The translations under genes were made by a program, and so were the position numbers. The notes under the pieces are model-generated. The model made no database searches. It had not been told where the DNA came from and was given only the letters and a program-made list of their open reading frames with translations. This document shows, piece after piece, positions 59,060 to 64,000 of a stretch of 64,000 nucleotides of DNA. The stretch lies in the NCBI RefSeq assembly GCF_001595965.1, contig NZ_LOJI01000040.1, positions 278 through 64,277 of the forward strand, in the 5' to 3' direction. The first letter of the stretch is position 1. The number at the start of each line of letters is the position of its first letter. The stretch is from Polynucleobacter yangtzensis (GTDB lineage Bacteria > Pseudomonadota > Gammaproteobacteria > Burkholderiales > Burkholderiaceae).

Positions 59060-60514
59060 TTTCTTTTTAAAGCCACCGAGCAAAGCACCAACCGCAGGCT
59101 TAGCAGGAGTAATACCTACTTTTTTCTCTTCTGGCTTTGCAGGATCTGTAGTGGAAGCTGTAGATGCAGATGGCTCGTAAGGCTTGTAGAAGAAAGGGTC
59201 TGACATTTTTGCTGGTGCACTGCCATAGCTACTGAATGATGGGCGACTTTGTGAAGGTGCACCTTCAGGCAAAGGCTTCACATCCAATTTACGCTTCATC
59301 AACTTTTCAATATCGTCGAGTAAGCGTTTCTCACTAGCATCAACCAATGCAATCGCATCGCCCTTGCTGCCAGCGCGACCGGTACGACCGATACGGTGAA
59401 TAAAGTCTTCTGCGTTGTATGGCAGTTCGTGATTGATTACGCAAGGCATATCCGGAATATCCAAACCACGAGCAGCTACATCAGTCGCCACTAAAGCTTC
59501 GATGGCGCCAGACTTAAATGCATCCAAAGTTAAAGTACGTTCACCTTGGCTCTTATCGCCATGAATCGCGCCCGCTTTAATACCGTCACGCTCTAAGGCA
59601 CGCGATAACTTTGCGCAGCCCAAACGACTATTGGTAAAGATGATGCATTGACGTGATAAGCCTGCACGTGTGCGTGCTTCAAGCACCTTCACAATTGCGC
59701 GTTGCTTATCTGCAGAGGAAACCATATGCACTACTTGCTTAACCGTATCAGCAGCAGCATTTTGACGTGCCACCTCTACCGTCACTGGAGTACGCAAATA
59801 GCTTTGCGCCAGCTTTTTAATTTCTGGTGAGAAAGTCGCCGAGAACAATAAGGTTTGTCTTTGCGCCGGAATTAAATCAATGATTCGTTGTAAGTCTGGC
59901 AAGAAACCCATGTCGAGCATGCGATCGGCTTCGTCCAAAACCAAGATCTCTACTTGCGAGAGGTTGGCCACTTTTGAACCAATGTGATCAAGCAAACGAC
60001 CAGGGGTGGCAATCAGGATCTCTACGCCATTGCGCAAAATACCTACTTGCTCTTTCATGTCCACGCCGCCGTAGACCACTGCAGCGCGCAGATCAGTGTG
60101 CTTGGAATAGTTCGCAGCGTTTTCAGCCACTTGCACGGCCAACTCACGGGTTGGCGTGAGAACCAGTGCACGAATGGGATGACGTGCTGGTGACGCGCTA
60201 TTGCTTGCGTGACGCAAAATCTTTTGAATGATCGGCAATACAAAAGCAGCGGTCTTACCGGTACCGGTTTGCGCAGCGCCCATGAGGTCGCTTCCCGCTA
60301 AGACATGCGGAATCGATTGCGCTTGAATCGGAGTCGGAGTGTTGTAGCCCTGCTCCAGAACCGCTTTTTGAATTTTCGGATCTAAACCAAAGTCAGCAAA
60401 AGTGATTGTTGCCGGAGGTGAAGCAGTGGCAGCAGTGTCAGTGTCAGTAACACTAGGGTTAGCGGCTTCGCTAACCCCTGTAGAAGAATTTATTTCAGTA
60501 GCAGTATTTGTCAA
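59057..60514 (-). CDS. rhlE: DEAD-box ATP-dependent RNA helicase RhlE
   Basis: 485 residues. Helicase motifs in order: F..FGLDPKIQKAVLEQGYNTPTPIQ-type Q motif, AAQTGTGKT (Walker A), PTRELAVQ, TPGRLLD, DEAD, SAT, TDVAARGLDIPD and HRIGRTGRAG. The N-terminus has an extra ~40 residues rich in Thr, Ala and Ser (before ITFADFGLD), and the C-terminus is short and basic (GGFKKK), without the RGG tail of the helicase at 4534. The stop codon lies in a heptamer repeat. It precedes no clear partner; the GlcG-like gene ends 6 bases upstream. Confidence 0.92.
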   Translation of the reverse strand: MTNTATEINSSTGVSEAANPSVTDTDTAATASPPATITFADFGLDPKIQKAVLEQGYNTPTPIQAQSIPHVLAGSDLMGAAQTGTGKTAAFVLPIIQKILRHASNSASPARHPIRALVLTPTRELAVQVAENAANYSKHTDLRAAVVYGGVDMKEQVGILRNGVEILIATPGRLLDHIGSKVANLSQVEILVLDEADRMLDMGFLPDLQRIIDLIPAQRQTLLFSATFSPEIKKLAQSYLRTPVTVEVARQNAAADTVKQVVHMVSSADKQRAIVKVLEARTRAGLSRQCIIFTNSRLGCAKLSRALERDGIKAGAIHGDKSQGERTLTLDAFKSGAIEALVATDVAARGLDIPDMPCVINHELPYNAEDFIHRIGRTGRAGSKGDAIALVDASEKRLLDDIEKLMKRKLDVKPLPEGAPSQSRPSFSSYGSAPAKMSDPFFYKPYEPSASTASTTDPAKPEEKKVGITPAKPAVGALLGGFKKK

Positions 60515-60520
60515 GGTAAC

Positions 60521-60928
60521 TTACAGGATGGCCGCAATGCCGGCCTTAGCGGTTTCAGCATCCTCGGTCGATTTAACGCCGGAAACGCCGACTGCGCCGA
60601 TGGTAAACCCATTTACCTCGATATTGACCCCACCTTCCAACATGCCCGAGATATGCGGAGCAGATAAGAAAGAGGTACGGCCGTTATTAATAATTTCTTC
60701 GTAGACACGGCTCTCACGTTTACCCATTGCTGCAGTACGTGCTTTTTCTTGAGCAATGTATGTGGATACAGGAGCGCAACCATCGCGACGAATTAAACCT
60801 AACACATGACCGCCATCATCACAAACGGCAATAGTCACAGCCCAATTATTTGCGGCAGCGTGCTTGTTTGCTGCATCCAAAATCTTTTGAACATCAGCTT
60901 GAGTTAAATATGGTTTAGTAGCCAACAT
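60521..60928 (-). CDS. GlcG/HbpS family protein (DUF336, haem-degrading family)
   Basis: 135 residues of the GlcG/HbpS family, found in glycolate operons, as haem-binding HbpS and in other catabolic loci. Recognisable text: LTQADVQKILDAANKHAAANNWAVTIAVCDDGGHVLGLIRRDGCAP split across strand turns, and INVEVNGFTIGAVGVSGV-like NGFTIGAVGVSGVKSTEDAE near the end. Role uncertain. The closeness of a glyoxylate aminotransferase and an FAD-linked oxidase suggests 2-hydroxyacid metabolism. It lies 6 bases before the rhlE start on the same strand. Confidence 0.85.
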   Translation of the reverse strand: MLATKPYLTQADVQKILDAANKHAAANNWAVTIAVCDDGGHVLGLIRRDGCAPVSTYIAQEKARTAAMGKRESRVYEEIINNGRTSFLSAPHISGMLEGGVNIEVNGFTIGAVGVSGVKSTEDAETAKAGIAAIL

Positions 60929-60970
60929 GGTTAATCTTTCTTTGTCTCGAATATGTTTTATATGATGAAA

Positions 60971-61042
60971 GTGCTATCTATATAGAGCACCTGAATTATA
61001 AGGGGTGTAGCCCGACTTCGGTCTAGAAGCCTTGCTACACCC
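60971..61042. terminator. Two inverted repeats between the aminotransferase and glcG-like genes
   Basis: GGGTGTAGC / GCTACACCC (61003-61011 and 61034-61042) with a smaller CTTC/GAAG pairing inside forms a strong hairpin 32 bases after the aminotransferase stop. On the minus strand it is followed by a weak T-rich TTATAATT, so it is probably its terminator. Beside it, GTGCT...AGCAC with A/T core (60971-60990) is a near-palindrome 43 bases before the glcG-like start and may be an operator. Confidence 0.5.
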
Positions 61043-61073
61043 TGTCTCCACCCAACCTATTGATTATTTAAGG

Positions 61074-62258
61074 CTATTTGAGAAATTCTTGGGCGGCAAC
61101 TACGCCACTGGCCTTGGGTTTAAAGCCCATGGAGCCCAAGCTCATCTCTACACCACTTAAAGCAGCCATTAAGCTCAATTCATTGCAATCGCCCAAATGG
61201 CCGATGCGGAATGCCTTGCCTTTGATCTTACCTAAACCAGTACCCAATGAGAGGTTGAACTTCTCTAAAGCATGTTTACGCAATACATCGGCATCCATAC
61301 CCTCTGGTGTTGCAATACAAGTAAGCACTGGTGAATAGCAATCTTTGTCTTGACACTGAATTTCTAAGCCCCACGCTTTTACCGCTTCACGACAAGCTGC
61401 AGCTAAACGTTGATGACGTGCAAAGATCGTATCCAATCCTTCAGCCATCATCATGTCCATTGCTTCATGCAAACCGTACATCAAATTGGTGCTCGGAGTT
61501 GTTGGCCAGTAACCTGTTTTATTGGATTCGAGAATTTCATCCCAAGCCCAATATGCTTTAGGCATTTTGTTGCTTTTACTGACTTCGATAGCACGTGGTG
61601 ACAGAGCATTAAAGCCAATGCCTGGAGGTAACATCAAGCCTTTTTGTGAGCCAGAAATCGTAACGTCAGCGCCCCACTTGTCATGCTCATAATCCGCCGA
61701 ACCCAAGCCAGATACGCTGTCTACAAGCAATAAGGCTGGATGCTTCAGAGAATCAATCGCTTTACGCACTGCTGCGATATTTGATGTCACACCAGTAGAA
61801 GTTTCGTTGTGTACTACGCAAACCGCTTTGATCTCGTGGCCCGTGTCTTTGCGTAAACGCTCTTCAATAACAGAAGCATCTACACCCCAACGCCAAGAAT
61901 CTTGTCCCGCTTTACCAACTACTTCTACGTCCAAACCAAGGCGCTTACCAAGCGCGCGCCATAAGTTCGCAAACTGTCCTGTTTCGTAGAACAACACTTT
62001 GTCGCCAGGACTCAGTACGTTTACCAAAGCACCTTCCCATGAACCTGTTCCAGAAGCGGAATAAATAATTACAGGCTGCTCAGTTTTGAAAATCTTTTTG
62101 ATGTTTTCTAAAACCTTCAGACCAAAGGCACCAAACTCAGGACCACGATGGTCGATGGTTTGATAGCTGATGGCGCGCAGTACGCGCGGAGGAACAGGAC
62201 TAGGGCCGGGAATATGTAAAAAGTGGCGTCCTGATGCGTGGTTATCAAGTTTCAACAT
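61074..62258 (-). CDS. Alanine/serine--glyoxylate aminotransferase (class V)
   Basis: PLP enzyme that transaminates glyoxylate to glycine with serine or alanine. ATG 62258 (MLKLDNHASGRHFLHIPGP) gives 394 residues; a GTG at 62270 would add four. Class V features: HIPGPSPVPPRVLRAI, YSASGTGSWEGALVNVLSPGD, HNETSTGV, VDSVSGLG and the PLP lysine in SGSQKGLMLPPG. The C-terminal RIGHLGDCNELSLMAALSGVEM is typical. It is divergent from a GntR regulator, with two identical palindromes between. Confidence 0.9.
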   Translation of the reverse strand: MLKLDNHASGRHFLHIPGPSPVPPRVLRAISYQTIDHRGPEFGAFGLKVLENIKKIFKTEQPVIIYSASGTGSWEGALVNVLSPGDKVLFYETGQFANLWRALGKRLGLDVEVVGKAGQDSWRWGVDASVIEERLRKDTGHEIKAVCVVHNETSTGVTSNIAAVRKAIDSLKHPALLLVDSVSGLGSADYEHDKWGADVTISGSQKGLMLPPGIGFNALSPRAIEVSKSNKMPKAYWAWDEILESNKTGYWPTTPSTNLMYGLHEAMDMMMAEGLDTIFARHQRLAAACREAVKAWGLEIQCQDKDCYSPVLTCIATPEGMDADVLRKHALEKFNLSLGTGLGKIKGKAFRIGHLGDCNELSLMAALSGVEMSLGSMGFKPKASGVVAAQEFLK

Positions 62259-62335
62259 GCTTTGTCTCACTTATGGGTGTGTTTATGGGTGATATTTCTG
62301 GCACTAGTGTATGACAATTTTTGCCAATTTTCCAT

Positions 62336-62347
62336 TTTGTATACAAA
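62336..62347. promoter_or_regulatory. GntR/FCD operator candidate, copy 1 (aminotransferase side)
   Basis: TTTGTATACAAA, a perfect 12-base palindrome matching the TnGTATACnA style of FadR-subfamily (FCD) GntR operators. It lies 78 bases before the aminotransferase start and is identical to copy 2. Confidence 0.65.
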
Positions 62348-62429
62348 TTATTTGAAATAATTCCTTAAATAAACCTAAAAATAGGCATTTAAAGCCTGTA
62401 TTTATGCTTTATGATGGCTTATTGTTAAT

Positions 62430-62441
62430 TTTGTATACAAA
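62430..62441. promoter_or_regulatory. GntR/FCD operator candidate, copy 2 (gntR side)
   Basis: Second identical TTTGTATACAAA, 23 bases before the GntR start. Centre-to-centre distance to copy 1 is 94 bases, close to nine helical turns, so both sites face the same side of the DNA. It suggests autoregulation with joint control of the aminotransferase. Confidence 0.65.
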
Positions 62442-62464
62442 TATAGGGTTTAGGGGATTCCAGC

Positions 62465-63160
62465 ATGGCAGCTATAGAACAGCCTAATTCTCAGAATTTG
62501 CACGAGGCCACCTTCCAAAAGCTCAGATCACTCTTGGTTGAAGGCAAGATCGCGCCCGGCAGCAAACTCAATGAACGTGAATTAGCTGAGAGTCTCAATG
62601 TATCTCGCACCCCTATTCGGGAGGCAATTCGTCGCTTAGCTGCAGATGGCTTAGTAGAGCTTATCGCCAATCGTGGCGCCATTGCTGTGCAACTCAGTCT
62701 TGAGGATGTCATTCACACTTTTGATGTGATTGCTGACCTTGAAGGATTCTCTGGCGAGTTGGCTACTAACAATATTAGCGATGCCATCCTCTCTGAATTG
62801 GAAGCCCTTCAATATGAAATGATGGCTTCGTATGCGCGCCGTGATTTATCGAGCTATTACAAACTCAATCTACGTATTCATCATCTGATTAATCAAGCAG
62901 CAAATAATCCGGTGCTCTCCAAACTCTTCACACAAGTCAACGCACGCATTGAAGCTCTGCGCTTTCGCTCCAACCAGGATGGCGTGAAATGGGAAAAGGC
63001 GGTTGAAGAACATCAAGAGATGCTCGACGCTCTCAAAGCCAGAGATGCTGCACGCATGCGCAGAATCATGATCCAGCACGTTCAAAACAAACGTGATGTT
63101 GTAGTGCAGTTACTGAAATCAGAAGCAGAAATCAAAGATGCGGAGACAAGCAAGTCATGA
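62465..63160 (+). CDS. GntR family transcriptional regulator (FadR subfamily, FCD domain)
   Basis: 231 residues: N-terminal winged HTH (LNERELAESLNVSRTPIREAIRRLAADGLVEL) and a C-terminal all-helical FCD ligand domain with D..IADLEGFSGELA, RIHHLINQAANNPVLS and EHQEMLDALKARDAARMRRIMIQHV, which provide the metal-binding His and Asp residues. Such regulators often sense small organic acids. The ATG follows an AGGGGATT site, and the stop overlaps the next ATG (ATGA). Likely effectors are glyoxylate, glycolate or lactate (inference from context). Confidence 0.9.
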   Translation: MAAIEQPNSQNLHEATFQKLRSLLVEGKIAPGSKLNERELAESLNVSRTPIREAIRRLAADGLVELIANRGAIAVQLSLEDVIHTFDVIADLEGFSGELATNNISDAILSELEALQYEMMASYARRDLSSYYKLNLRIHHLINQAANNPVLSKLFTQVNARIEALRFRSNQDGVKWEKAVEEHQEMLDALKARDAARMRRIMIQHVQNKRDVVVQLLKSEAEIKDAETSKS

Positions 63161-64000
63161 ATAAGCCTCTAGACCTCAAAGAACTCATGGTGGATCAAGC
63201 TGAGCTAGCCAAGCGCTTGCGTCAGGAGACTTCTGGCGAAGTGATGACCGATAGCGCGAGTCGTGGACGCTATGCAACGGATGCCTCTATCTATCAAGCC
63301 ATGCCAGTTGCCGTATTTGTACCAAAGACTGCGCAAGATATTGCCAGCGCCATTCAGATCGCTGCTGAACTGGGTGTACCTGTGCTGCCTCGTGGTGGTG
63401 GCACTAGCCAATGCGGTCAAACCACTGGCGCAGCACTGGTGATTGATAACACTAAATATTTCAGAAACGTTATAGATCTCAATCTTGATAAAGCTTATGT
63501 TGAAGTTGAGCCCGGCATCGTGCTTGATCACCTTAATGGCTCTCTAAAGCAATATGGCCTCTGGTATCCAGTTGACGTTTCTACTGCTGGTCAAGCAACC
63601 ATTGGCGGCATGGCAGGTAATAATTCCTGCGGCAGTCGCTCTATTGCTTACGGCAATATGGTGCATAACGTTTTAGGTATTGATGCGTGGTTAGCGGATG
63701 GCCAAGTCGCACAGTTTGGTAATTACGCTAGCAGTTCTGGCGCTGCAAAAGAGCTAGGTGATTTTGTTAAAAACCTAGCCCACACCCTAACCCCGGAGAT
63801 TGAGGCCCATTTTCCAAAAGTATTAAGACGGGTAGCGGGATATAACCTCGATATCTTCAATCCTCAAAGTGAATTGCCTTATACCCAAGATGGCAGCGTG
63901 AACTTGGCGCACCTGTTAGTGGGCAGCGAAGGTACTTTGGCGTATTTCAAATCTCTCAAGCTCAAACTCGCGCCATTGCCACAACATAAAGTGCTCGGCA
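63157..64000 (+). CDS. FAD-linked oxidoreductase (D-lactate/2-hydroxyacid dehydrogenase type), partial
   Basis: The reading frame opens at ATG 63157 (MNKPLDLKELMVDQAELAKR), overlapping the GntR stop, and stays open to the window end (281 codons). It encodes a PCMH-type FAD-binding domain: RYATDASIYQAMPVAVFVPK, the flavin motif PRGGGTSQCGQTTGAA, VEVEPGIVLDHLN, and TIGGMAGNNSCGSRSIAYG. HLLVGSEGTLAYF precedes the cut. This pattern resembles YdiJ-like D-2-hydroxyacid dehydrogenases more than short GlcD. The C-terminal part, possibly with an Fe-S domain, lies outside. Co-transcribed with the regulator. Confidence 0.85.
   Translation, partial: MNKPLDLKELMVDQAELAKRLRQETSGEVMTDSASRGRYATDASIYQAMPVAVFVPKTAQDIASAIQIAAELGVPVLPRGGGTSQCGQTTGAALVIDNTKYFRNVIDLNLDKAYVEVEPGIVLDHLNGSLKQYGLWYPVDVSTAGQATIGGMAGNNSCGSRSIAYGNMVHNVLGIDAWLADGQVAQFGNYASSSGAAKELGDFVKNLAHTLTPEIEAHFPKVLRRVAGYNLDIFNPQSELPYTQDGSVNLAHLLVGSEGTLAYFKSLKLKLAPLPQHKVLG

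Overview
The window is a stretch of chromosome from a free-living betaproteobacterium of the order Burkholderiales, most likely Polynucleobacter. The reasons are the gene families and their order (hemF-nadD-rsfS-rlmH-maf-rng, pepA-holC-lgt, lptF-lptG, zapA followed by 6S RNA), the presence of Bug-type solute receptor and KirBac-type channel genes, moderate to low GC by eye, and very tight packing. Assignment to the genus is an inference; no rRNA is present. Nearly all DNA is coding, many neighbours overlap by ATGA/GTGA junctions, and several divergent pairs are separated by only 3 to 43 bases. There is no sign of prophage, insertion sequence, integron or CRISPR array.

Layout. 0-12 kb: housekeeping and small-metabolite genes (tcdA, pdxH, msrA, an aldehyde dehydrogenase, a LysE exporter, a DEAD-box helicase with a structured leader, ubiC, hemD-hemC, argH) ending in a TRAP transporter QM pair without its receptor. 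12-17 kb: a minus-strand run fdhD-dcd-KirBac channel-basic amino-acid decarboxylase, the last two translationally coupled. 17-20.5 kb: metG, a DUF3460 gene, scpA, panC. 20.5-27 kb: an oxalate-catabolism block (Crp/Fnr regulator, oxc, frc, a PAS protein, a second frc, and a formyltransferase/10-formyl-THF-hydrolase-like protein). 27.2-29.8 kb: a cobalamin riboswitch and a TonB-dependent B12 receptor. 29.8-31.5 kb: a coiled-coil gene, zapA, 6S RNA, a TauE/SafE permease. 31.5-36.5 kb: a malonate block (LysR, matA, a Bug receptor gene broken by a single stop codon, matB). 36.5-43 kb: lgt, holC, pepA, lptF-lptG, a CysB-like regulator, tRNA-Leu(CAA). 43-50 kb: yebC, purD, hemF, nadD, rsfS, rlmH, maf, rng. 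50-54.4 kb: msbA and three LPS-core glycosyltransferases. 54.4-60.5 kb: dnaE, gluQ, a tandem heptamer repeat, a second DEAD-box helicase. 60.5-64 kb: a GlcG/HbpS-like gene, an alanine/serine-glyoxylate aminotransferase, a GntR regulator flanked by two identical 12-base palindromes, and the start of an FAD-linked oxidoreductase that runs off the end.

How the genes fit together. The accessory content centres on small carboxylic acids: oxalate (oxc/frc), malonate (matA/matB) and glyoxylate or 2-hydroxyacids (aminotransferase, GntR, FAD oxidase). These are typical products of photochemical breakdown of humic matter, which suits a freshwater planktonic lifestyle (inference). The least conventional arrangements are (i) the KirBac channel coupled to a polyamine-forming decarboxylase, (ii) the stand-alone formyl-hydrolase-like protein one base downstream of a second frc, and (iii) several candidate RNA or DNA control elements: an RBS-sequestering hairpin behind the B12 riboswitch, three successive hairpins before the helicase, and paired GntR palindromes.
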